Origin: Aulostomus chinensis
Taxonomy: Eukaryota > Chordata > Actinopteri > Syngnathiformes > Aulostomidae
DNA: 64,000 bases
Assembly (NCBI GenBank): GCA_037954235.1
Contig: JBBMOA010000003.1
Location: 11,615,723 to 11,679,722 of the forward strand
Direction: 5' to 3'
Part shown: piece after piece, positions 48,301-58,015 of the stretch
Position numbering within the stretch: position 1 is the first letter of the stretch
Layout: each line of letters opens with the position of its first letter
Program-made: the position numbers and the translations under genes
Notes under the pieces: generated by a model
The model's database searches: none
Told to the model about the DNA's origin: nothing
Seen by the model: the letters and a program-made list of their open reading frames with translations, nothing else

Positions 48301-50817
48301 CATAAACTGGGCACACTGGTCCTGCAGGGCAGGTATCTGAAAAATGCTGGCTGCAGTGAACAGGGCCTGGACATTGGATTCGGAGAGCGTGACCCTGGAT
48401 GTATAGGCATAGTCTAAGACGAGGTGCATAGATTCGGATTCCACCCCAACAATTCGGACCTCACGCTGGCTGCTCTCTGTAAGGCCACTAGTGAACATGG
48501 ACCTACAGGTGATGGCAAAGAAAACAAAATGTTGTCAGTACCATAATCCCAGTCAGTGAATTGTGAAAAAATATTCTATGTGTCCACATCAAACACCTCC
48601 TACCTAAAATATGGGCTGATTGCAGCAAGTACATTCCGGTGACATGAGAATGTCTTGCCATGGTCCACTTCTACAACAATGTCTGTGAGCTGTGCTTCAT
48701 CATACAAGGCTTTAAGCTGCTGAAGGATGTTGCAGGCATGAACAGCATCTACCCCGTTATAGTTGGTGCTTGGAGGTGTCCCATTTTGTACTTGTAACAG
48801 CTTCCCTACCTCTAAACACAGAGAGAGACAACATGAGATAAGCCTAGCACTTTCAGAATGTTGCAGACACCATAAAAACAGACAATTAGGATGATATCTA
48901 AAAAATAAAAAATAAATTTTAGAAATCAAATGATAGAAGTCAATTATTTCTAACTTGTGGCATTTAGACAATAACACTCTCAAACATTTATTTACATTTA
49001 CAAGTGTATTATCTCTTTTTTATAATCATGAAAAGTAATGAGATTGATAATAAAGGGTGTACTGTATAAAACCTTTGATTAAACAAATGAAACAAAAGTC
49101 ACATATTGAGACTACACGAGTGGCAACTGGAAATTTTGGCAATTCATATGTTTTATAATGAAACAAATCTGAAATGTAAACAAAAAAATAATGATGCAAG
49201 TACCTGAAGCTGATTTATTACAAACCAGCTTAAGGTAGTTGTGTGGTTTTTCATATTTTGTCCTACGTTTACTGTCAATGAAATTGCTAGGGCTCTAAGA
49301 CAAGACGTGTAATACATATTTGGGTGTCAAATTAGACAGCACCAAATCAAAGCTTATTTAGATATTTTAACTTATACAGCTTATACTGCTTAAAGTTACA
49401 GTGAATACCACAGGTGCACTAACCTGATACTGATAGTCATCAAATACTGACTCAGAAGGTGGATCAAGTATTTGTGACAATGGAGACAATATATTCTGTT
49501 ATTACATTCTTGTTAAATTTCCATGTACAATGACATGCATGGGTCAACAGTGCGGTGGTAGATCTATAGACTACTTTTTTTTTTTAAATGACCCCGAACA
49601 GCATGAAGGGTGCTAAGAGAAAGGACTCAGCACTTTATAAGTGTATATATTGTAAAAGTTTTATTTTACAATAGTAGGAAAGCTACGAACCAGATAAACT
49701 TGATGTTACCCAACTCAAACAGAGTGATACCAGTTTCCTCAAACCAGTAAGATAACATATGTCATATAGTTTATTAACTAATCCCCAGTGTCAGATTGAT
49801 ACTGGGTATCAACTGATACAAAACACCTGTATAAGTACTGTGGATGAACAAGTGGGATGGTTCATCCTCAGTGACACTAAAATAAATAATATTTTTCATT
49901 GTTTTTTTTTTTAACTCCACCTGATTCTAACTTTGGGCCAAAGCTTCATGTCAACTCTTACAAGTGGTACCCAACTTTATGTCTATAATATTTCACCATA
50001 ACCCCGTGTTCTCAGCTGCCAAGAAAGAAAAACTTTCCCGACAATCACCTCGTGTTGTGCATCGCTTACTGACAGGACAAAGACTTGCAATGAGTAGCGA
50101 TGTACTATCTTACCAGATGGTAGCTAGCTTGCTAACGTCACATTTCTCTGAATGGTGTCTATAGTAACATTAACTGTGTGAGTAATGCTGAAACACAGCC
50201 TTAAGAGTCGTATCCAGGTACGACATTATTGTTAATTGTCGGACGTTAGTTCTTTTACCACGGACAGCAGTAAGTTACTCGTGTGTATGTTAGCTGGTTA
50301 TCGCGCACGCTTAACTTATAGCAGACGGCTAGTGACCAAGCTAATGTTAGCAAGATTTCTTTGACACAACATTGCGAGATTAAGGGGGCGATAAACCCCC
50401 CAGAAGCTCCTAGTTCCAGCGTCACTGTCTCGGAGAAACATATCAATGTGTCGAACAGCGTCCAGGGCATTATTGCCGATAGCAGCAACAGTAAATATAA
50501 CTTCTTTAACCTTTGTCTCTCGCCATAAACAAGTGTTTACACTATCAGCTGTGGGCAGAGAGCTAACCGGCCGAAAGTTAGCCAGAAAGCTAACGCTAGC
50601 AACACAGCCGGGCTAACGATAGCCAACACTTTTAAGGAGTCATGTAGAGCTTGACCTCCTTTAACTAGAAGGCAACATGTCACGACTCTTTTCGACAGTC
50701 TGCCAGATAATACTCCACCTACATACAGTCACGCAAATTGTAACTTTAAATGCGTTGTTTCAGTCTGATTAGTACACAAAACAATGAAGATTTTTGCTAA
50801 CCTCCACTGGCAGCCAT
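44871..50817 (-). CDS. kbtbd8: Kelch repeat and BTB domain-containing protein 8 (5 coding exons)
   Basis: This is a substrate adaptor of CUL3 ubiquitin ligase; in vertebrates KBTBD8 with CUL3 targets NOLC1 and TCOF1 and promotes neural crest specification (established knowledge). Coding exons on the minus strand are 50817-50802, 48811-48604, 48502-48196, 47671-46852 and 45334-44871. Their sum is 1815 nt, giving 604 residues plus TGA, against about 601 in human. Every junction has GT-AG and phases agree. Domains read from the translation: BTB about residues 38-145 (LTDIVVEVDHGKTFSCHRN, then VLAAISPYFR), BACK about 150-260, kelch blades about 290-590 (DIYIAGGY, LYALGGRVYEG). The C-terminus RLWDLGRHFEC...KVL is the typical KBTBD8 end. 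The chosen start, MAASG, matches the family's MAAS start; another in-frame ATG lies 16 codons upstream at 50865. Two CCAAT boxes precede it. KBTBD2 is the closest alternative but fits much worse. Confidence 0.96.
46852..47671 (-). CDS. kbtbd8: kbtbd8 coding exon 4 (BACK and first kelch blades)
   Basis: The exon is 820 nt, with acceptor CTCGCAG|TTCCTC and donor CCAAG|GTAGG. It encodes residues 178 to about 451, including the BACK helices (LNVEKEEHVYESIIRWLEH) and several kelch blades (NDIYIAGGY, GKLYALGGRVYEG, DRIYVLQ). Confidence 0.97.
48196..48502 (-). CDS. kbtbd8: kbtbd8 coding exon 3 (BTB second half, start of BACK)
   Basis: The exon is 307 nt, with acceptor CTGTAG|GTCCATG and donor AAGAAG|GTCAGT. 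It encodes residues 75-177, from SMFTSGLTESSQ to DYIRKK. It ends on a codon boundary that joins directly to FLCVSREQEF in exon 4. Confidence 0.96.
48604..48811 (-). CDS. kbtbd8: kbtbd8 coding exon 2 (N-terminus, first half of BTB)
   Basis: The exon is 208 nt, with acceptor GTTTAG|AGGTAG and donor TTTAG|GTAGG. It encodes residues 6-75, ending in the BTB motif AAISPYFR, whose Arg codon is split. Intron 1 upstream is about 2 kb, AT-rich, and has no recognised gene. Confidence 0.95.
50802..50817 (-). CDS. kbtbd8: kbtbd8 coding exon 1
   Basis: This 16-nt coding part encodes MAASG plus the first base of a Glu codon. The donor is GGAG|GTTAGC, with the intron starting at 50801. It is assigned because phase 1 fits exon 2 exactly and the MAAS start is typical of the family. 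The 5' UTR continues upstream, to about 50.87 kb or beyond. Confidence 0.82.
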
Positions 50818-50890
50818 TCTCTCCAGTCTGTCTCGGGGCAGACCGAAAAACGTCAGTGAGTGCATCGCGGAGCCCCGGAAACAAGCAACA

Positions 50891-50938
50891 GCCAATCAGC
50901 AGCCGAGCAGCAATCTTGTAGCCAATCAAATGTCTCTT
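50891..50938 (-). promoter_or_regulatory. kbtbd8 promoter with two CCAAT boxes
   Basis: Two GCCAATCA motifs (50891-50898 and 50931-50938) lie 40 bp apart just upstream of the first exon. They match the NF-Y core consensus with conserved flanks and are inverted relative to transcription. No TATA box was seen. The role is inferred from position. Confidence 0.5.
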
Positions 50939-51079
50939 ATCTGAAAAAGGGAAAAAAGTTGATGGCCATATGAGCAAATGATAGACAGTAACCTATTGAG
51001 AGATGATATTTACAGTAGATACTAAATTACTCTCAATGAAATAAAGTTCGGTTTAATCCTAAATGTTCCCTGATTTTTT

Positions 51080-51103
51080 TATATATATACATATATATAT
51101 ATG

Positions 51104-51167
<64 letters not shown>

Positions 51168-51170
51168 AAA
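51080..51170. repeat. (AT)n microsatellite
   Basis: About 90 bp of AT with occasional GT and AC interruptions, just upstream of the kbtbd8 promoter. Confidence 0.95.
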
Positions 51171-51356
51171 TCATCATTCAATGGAAAGTAGGTAAAAAGT
51201 GTGTTTTATGGTTTATATCTGCCACTTCTTTGTGTCATCAAATTTTGCTTTATTATTCATAGGAATGTTCAGAACTAAAACTCTTCTCCACTAGAATAAT
51301 TGAGCACATTGTGTTTGGCTATTTTCTGCATTTAAACACTAAATGCAATCAGAATC

Positions 51357-51465
51357 CTTCCATCCATCCATCCATTTTCTTCCACTTATCCTGTTCAGGG
51401 AGGTGGGGGGGGGGGGTGGAGCCTATCCCAGCAGCTCTCAGGTGAGAGGCGGGGTTCAACCTTCA
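51357..51465 (-). repeat. V-SINE 3' fragment
   Basis: CCATCCATCCATCCATTTTC, GGAGCCTATCCCAGC and GAGAGGCGGGGTTCAACC mark the 3' third of an inverted V-SINE; the rest is absent. Confidence 0.7.
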
Positions 51466-51742
51466 ATTTGTACATGAATCAAATCTTTGTTTTGAGCATT
51501 AAAAATGAAAATACAAATAAAAAGCAACAACATAACAGTCAAACAGTTAAACAATAGATTAACAACTTTAAAACAATACTAACTAAATACAACTCATTAA
51601 TTACAGACAGAATGCAACACACAGAACATCACCATTGTCAGTGTGTGTTAATAAAACTTTACACTCACAGATGAGATGAGCCCACAATTAACAGTAATTC
51701 ATATAATTTCCCCCTAATATAGTGACTATGAAAAGAGGAAAA

Positions 51743-52118
51743 CCATCCATCCTTCCATTTTCTTCTGCTTATTCCTGTTAAGGGTCATGGGGGGCTGGAG
51801 CCTATCCCAGCGGCTATGGGCGAGAGGCAGGGTTCACCCTGGACAGGTCACCAGTCCATCACAGGACCAACACATAGAGACAGACAACCATTCACACTCA
51901 CAGTCACACCTACGGTCAATTTAGAGTATCAATCAGCCTCGTCCTCTCTTGATGTCTTTGGACTGTGGGAGGAAGCTGGAGTACCAGAGAGAACCCACAC
52001 AGGAACAGGGAGAACATGCAGACTCACACAGAAAGATCCTGTGATGGAGCCGGGACTCAAACCCGGAACCTTCTTGCTGTGAGGCGACAGTGCAAACTAC
52101 TGCACCACCGTGCTGCCG
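51743..52118 (-). repeat. V-SINE copy, full length, with target duplication
   Basis: This complete inverted copy ends in the tRNA-like head (complement of GGCAGCACGGTGGTGCAG). GAAAAGAGGAAA (51730-51741) and GAAAAGAGAAAA (52119-52130) flank it, a 12-bp duplication with one mismatch. Confidence 0.85.
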
Positions 52119-52371
52119 GAAAAGAGAAAATTTGCAGATCACAAGTCATAACAATTTGGATTAAATGCAGCTTGAAAAAAAAACTGTTGCTTTACTAGTA
52201 AACTTAGCCTGCATTTAGTTAAAATTCCAATCTGTAATTTAAAAAAAAACCTAAGGAATTGAAGATATATTTAGAACTTTTGGAAATAAAGTATAATAAC
52301 TTCATCATTTCTTGATAGTGGATTTTAGTATTACATTTTGTTATAATTATTGTAACACGAATTCTAGAGTT

Positions 52372-52617
52372 GGGGTGGCGTGGCTCAGACGTAGAGTGGC
52401 CATCTAGCAACCCAAAGGTTGCTGGTTCGATCCTCACTTCCCCCAGTGACCATGTCAATGTGTCCTTGAGCAAGATACTGAACCCCTAATTGCTCCTGAT
52501 GGCCCTGCGACGGACTGGTGACCTGTCCAGGGTGATACCCGCCTATCATTCAACGTCATCTGGGAAAGACTCCAACCTCCCCCCCCATGGATAAACTGTA
52601 GAGAAAATGGATGGGTT
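52372..52617 (+). repeat. Chimeric SINE (family-2 head, V-SINE tail), 13-bp target duplication
   Basis: The 5' part (GGCGTGGCTCAGACGTAGAG, GCTGGTTCGATCC, TTGAGCAAGATACTGAACCC) is family 2, as at 4.24 and 4.53 kb. From 52508 the sequence is V-SINE 3' DNA (GGACTGGTGACCTGTCCAGG, then the GAGAAAATGGATGG tail). GGCCCTG at the junction (52501-52507) is common to both parents. GAATTCTAGAGTT flanks the whole unit (52359-52371 and 52618-52630), so it moved as one piece. Confidence 0.85.
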
Positions 52618-52630
52618 GAATTCTAGAGTT

Positions 52631-54747
52631 ACGGCCAGAAACATTTCTTGCGCAGTCACAGTGACCCTGGTTACCTTTTACCCCTTACCTTAAACCTTTG
52701 ACCACCAAAACCTTTTCTCTTCGTCCTTGAGCCAAGTGGACATTCGTGTCCCTAATGGGCAACCTGAAAAGCACTTGATAGGTAAAAATTACAATTCAGT
52801 TTGAGATGCTAGAGGAAGTATGCTGCATTTTACATTTGGATTTGAATAAATGTCGTCTAGGTGAGTGTATCTGGAGAAGTGTGACATCCTGAGCACCCTG
52901 GGGCCACACCAAGACAATCAGTATGTTGTGTGTATTTTTGCACGTTTTACAACAGTGATTATGCAAAGAGCAATTACTCTTCACTTGATAACTCAATCCA
53001 CTCACAGGAACTTCTGAGTTTAAGTTACAGTTGCTAAGGGCCTCCTGTCATTTATCCCACGGCAATTATTTCACTTGGATCAGTGAGGCTTGATGATGAC
53101 GAGAATCAAGCTCAAGTGATCATTTTCAGCCCCTCTCGACAAATCTAATGTGAAACACCACATTGGTATGAGAATAACACCAGAGGAGATTATATACCAA
53201 AATACATCTGTTTCACACACATTATAATATCTGATCAAAAATATCCAATGACATCCTTCGATTTAGTACACATTTGTTTTAAGGGATACAAATAATACAA
53301 ATGAAATGTCAATAACTTCTATGAGAAAAATACATTTGTTATCTACCAAATAAGTCAAACGTACTCCATTATTTAGTTGATTGCATATTCATATTAACAG
53401 TTGAATTTCTTCTATTATTTTTCTCTGGATAGGATACTTGTGTCAGGACAGAGTTTAAATAACGGAGTTGTTTTATTAATCAGAATGTTAAGATGTAATG
53501 CTGTCCAGCTTGTTTCCTTTCCTTTAGCTTCTTGTAAACTTCATATAAGAAATCAGGACTCAAACAGGACACAGAGCAGAAAAGTTGGATTAAAAGGCTT
53601 TAACGTGGGTCAAAAACAGGTGGGCAAAGATATACGTTCAATATACAGCAGAAGACAGGAACCAGGGACAGAAGAATGAAGAGGGGGCTGCTATAATAGA
53701 GAGGGAAGAAAGAGTAGCAGAATAAGAGGGATGTGGTGGGTTGGGACCCATCAGGAAGAGAGGAAACCAGGAATTGAATCAATAGAACTAAGTTAACTTC
53801 TGGTAGATGTCACAGTTCTCCTGGTTTCATCTCCTCTCCTTCACTGTTTGCTATTCAGGTGACAATAAAATCCCTTTCGGGAAGATCCATTATCTTAACC
53901 CCAGTCTGACCTCATTAAGACTTTACCTAAACTGCTCAGCCAACACTTCAGCTGACACTTTCAGCTCAATTTATCATTTACACAAGATTTACAGTTTTTC
54001 AGGCTTGAAACCTCTGCGAATGTAGGACAATGTCTGATAATAATGCTGAGTAATGTGTTTGCAAAGTTTACAGGTGTAATGGAGTAAGCTGACTGGCCAA
54101 ATTTAGCTGGCCTAAGCTGAACGATGCCGTTGACCCTGGTGGATGGTCTTGTCTACCTGATGTTATCCCAGCAGAGTGAAACGCACTCTGTTGGTGGAAG
54201 AGAAGCAACATCGTGAGCTAGTCGGAACATTAAAGAAGAGCCTGAAAGGTTGAAAAAAAAATGTAAGTAAGATAATTCAGCTTTGTGTCCAGTACTTTGT
54301 GTGCTCCATTTTTATGAATTGCATGGGCTAATAAATGCTGTTCATTCAAGAGACCAAGACTTGAGTGCTGCATGTATGACATGATTTTGTTGACCAATCT
54401 GGAAGTTAGTCTCTGCTTTGGTTCCCCTGTAGCTTGGTAAACAAGACCAATAATTCACTGAGCGTATAAATTCCTTCTGTGAATACGATCTGGCTTCACT
54501 AAATTGGGGATTTTTTTGCAGAACTTGAATCCTTGGTATCAGGTTAAGTGTAAAACTGGAGCAGCCTACAAACAATCAGCACCAACACCTCCAACCACCA
54601 ATGGTGCAAGATGGGAAAGTTTAATTTACCAAATTCAGCTGGCCTGAGCTGCACTATGCAGTTGACATCTTTACCTTCGGTTCATAGTTGTAGGCCTTTT
54701 TCTGGCTATTCTGGCTTTAATATCTGTATATTCCAGTTTAAATTTAA
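52631..54747. other. Intergenic, one diverged direct repeat
   Basis: No gene was recognised. Two related 40-bp stretches (about 54.09 and 54.63 kb) share AGCTGGCCT and CAGTTGAC/CCGTTGAC. Confidence 0.6.
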
Positions 54748-55127
54748 GTACCGGGTGGCATGGTGGTGCAGTGGTTAGCACTGTCGCCTCAAAGCAAGAA
54801 GGTTCTGGGTTCGAGTCCCGTTACAATCTTTCTGTGTGGAGTCTGCATGTTCTCCCTGTTCCTGTGTGGGTTCTCTCTGGTACTCCAGCTTCCTCCCACA
54901 GTCCAAAGACATCAAGAGGGGACGAGACTGATTGATACTCTAAATTGACTGTAGGTGTGACTGTGAGTGTGAATGGTTGTCTGTCTCTATGTGTTGGCCC
55001 TGTGATAGACTGGTGACCTGTCCAGGGTGAACCCCGCCTCTCGTCTAAAGGAAGCTGGGATAGGCTCAAGCCCACCCCCCACCCCCACGACCCTTAACAG
55101 GATAAGCAGTAGGAATTGGATGGATGG
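54748..55127 (+). repeat. V-SINE copy, full length
   Basis: It has the head GGCATGGTGGTGCAGTGG and GGTTCGAGTCCC, the full central domain, and a GGATGGATGGA tail. AATTTAA (54741-54747 and 55128-55134) may be a short target duplication. Confidence 0.85.
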
Positions 55128-56420
55128 AATTTAAAAACCATATGATTCTTGCCTACATACTTCATCTGACTGGAACATGGCCGCTATGAGTGACCTACCA
55201 TGAACAAGGACTTGTACTTCTACAACATTAAACTCAACCTTTCCCACTAATTGTTGATTGGCCCCGCCAAAAATTTGGCAAGCGCAAACCTTAAGATAAC
55301 CCTTGTTGCCAACCTGAATCCTTATTAAATCTGAGCTGAGATGGCGTAGAAGGAGGGCTGAAACAGGCCAGTTTTACTTCGCCAAAAGCAGGATTTTTCC
55401 AAAGGACTTTGGACCATTGCTGAAAATAAGATCATGAGATGCTTTCAGCATTTGATCTCCATAATGAATTCACTTTTATCATTAATGAGGCATAAATTGG
55501 GATCATTCAACCACAAAATCATTGTGGTCTAATGATTCAGTCAATCAATGATTGATGATTAATAATTAATAATTAATGATTCAATTAATCATCAATTCAA
55601 ACAATCTTCATTCAATCAGTCATTGAACTCTAAATGCAAATGATGTTTTTCGTTGTTTTTTTGTAGCCAGACGTTCCTCCATTGAGCTGCAGCGTAGGTG
55701 AGACATCTGGCTCAACGTCTAATGAATCTGCTGTAGTAGAAAAATTCTCTGGCTTGTTTGTCAGTAAGTCAATCATAATTGTCAAGGTACCCCCACACCA
55801 TGCACCATCAGCATGGGAGGCACAGGCGCTTGCAAAGAGACTAAAATCCATGGGTGGTAGTGTCAGTTGCCAACACAGCGGGCAAGATTTTAGCTGGTGC
55901 CCATTTTCTTCGCAGTCAGTTCACGACCAGTTTTAACAGCTTTGTCCTTGAGATTTGATTTCACTTTACATAGAAAACAACCCATTCTACAGAAACAGTC
56001 AAGAACAGAAACATTGAATAAATTATAAATGCAATACAAGTAAGTGAAGATATAAAAGAAACCTGATGCTGCATTTTCTTGTTGCCCTTAAGTGGAGGGG
56101 CCAGGAGTGCTTGATGCTGCTGAGGGCATTTGCAGGGGGCCCAAAATTTGCAGGGGTGGTGCTGTAATATTTCAGAAAAGAATCTGATGCAAGAAGTTGA
56201 GTATGAGTGTCCACTGGTTGTTAAAGTCTAATAATAAAAAAGACGGTTCAAAGAATAAAGATGAAAAACTTAAGAGATGCATGTTGGTAAAGATAATGCT
56301 TTACTAAACTTTAACACTATAAACAAACTTTTTACAGTATAAACTGTAAGACAATAAACTAAAGGGGATGGAGAAGGAAATGATTTTTAATTTATTATGA
56401 CAGAAACAGGGCAAATGTGA

Positions 56421-56703
56421 GGACAGGTCACCAGTCTATCACAGGGCCAACACATAGAGACAGACAACCATTCACACTCACAGTCACACCTACAGTCAAT
56501 TTAGAGTATCAATCAGCCTCGTCCCCTCTTGATGTCTTTGGACTGTGGGAGGAAGCTGGAGTACCAGAGAGAACCCACACAGGAACAGGGAGAACATGGA
56601 GACTCCACACAGAAAGATCCTGTGCTGGAGCCGGGGCTTGAACACGGAATATTCTTGCTTTGAGGCGACAGTGCTAACCACTGCACCACCGTGCCACCGT
56701 GGG
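56421..56703 (-). repeat. V-SINE copy lacking its 3' tail
   Basis: This inverted copy runs from GGACAGGTCACCAGTC to the head complement CTGCACCACCGTGCCACC. The tail segment found in other copies is missing. Confidence 0.8.
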
Positions 56704-57749
56704 CTAACCAAATGGCAAAAAAAATGTATGACACAGGACACACACTTAACGTTACCTAATGTTAACTATAGCTATTTACTCGCCAGCAAACCCTGTTACA
56801 ATTGTCCATAAGTAACTAACAATTAACCCTCTTCTGGAACACTCACTTCCGATCATCACATTACCTTTTCTGTACTTTTGTCTTTGTCCCGTTTTTCCGG
56901 CTTTTCTTCCTTCCTTCCCCTGGACACTGGAGGGCTTTCATCATTTTGATATTCATTGCGTTCACTACTAAAAGGAGCTAACTGTTATGGCAAGTTCAGC
57001 AATTTTCTGTCGCACCTTCATTCTCTTGATCTAGTACTTCACACAAAAAACAAGTTATCAAGTAGCAAGAGTTGCCTGTTGAGTGGTGAAAATGTGCATA
57101 ATTACCAGCTGTTGATACCAACTCTGTCCTATTTTCGTCCCTTCTTAGTTTGCTTTTTTCCTGGCTTTCTGCTTGGGGAATGTAGAGCATGTGCAGAAAG
57201 CTGAATAAGATCCGATTAAGGTGTGTACATGAAGGAATACCTTGATTCTGAACCGCATTATCTGGTTGTGATAGTTCAACTTTGAGAAGTTTGAGTTTGC
57301 ATGATTTCTGTTTGACATAGATGTTAACATGTATTTTAAAAGTCAACTTTTAGTCAGATGGACTCAATAGCTTTTCCTAACCTCATGTAAATGTACTGAT
57401 TGTTGTTGATGAGAGGTAGATCGTGTCTTTTTGGGTCACTTGTCAGGTAACTCGCCCCTCCCCCGGAGAGCAGGTAAACTCTCATCATCTGACCAGGAGG
57501 GTGGCAAAGGCCTCTTTCTTATTGAATAGGTTATGCTATGGAGTTATATTGTTGTGGGCTTATTTAGTATTTCAAAACAACAGGACTAAATGGTATTGGT
57601 AAAAAAAAAAATGAATTAAACTAAAAGGGAAATTTAAAGATAGTGATTTTGTTTGTCTTCACCCATTTGTGGTGACACCTATGGATGGACAATGCCATTA
57701 ACATTTTCTTTTACAGGCTATGCCACGGGCCAGCCCTGCTTTTAGTCGT

Positions 57750-58015
57750 CAAGTCAATTTTATTTATATAGCACCAAATCACAACAAAAGTTATCTCATG
57801 ACGCTTTACAAGTAGAGCAGGTCCAGTACCACACTCCGCAACAGCGGCGACGAAAACCTTCCTTTTAACAGGCAGGAGCGTCGAGCAAACCCAGGCTCAA
57901 TGGGGACGGCCCTCTGCTTTGACCGGTTGGGGGGAAAGAGAGCAGGAGAGCTTTGACACTAAGACTGGAATACAGCAACAATGGCCCTGCAAAATAACAT
58001 CAGGAAGAAACCCTG
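57750..58015. repeat. Interspersed repeat with TTTATTTATATAGC end
   Basis: AAGTCAATTTTATTTATATA, TTATCTCATGACGCTTTAC, GTAGAGCAGGTCCAG and CAACAGCGGCGACGAAAACC occur in the same order in the copy at 39.37 kb. In reverse orientation the end resembles the TATAAAATTGA 3' end of family-2 SINEs. Confidence 0.65.

Noticed and set aside
51816..52142. Recurring ORFs in both orientations at several V-SINE copies
   Set aside because: The same peptide patterns recur at each SINE copy; they are translations of a noncoding retroposon.
55630..55936. Short overlapping ORFs that looked like a transposase piece
   Set aside because: No motif could be followed in any frame and stops are frequent; no support.
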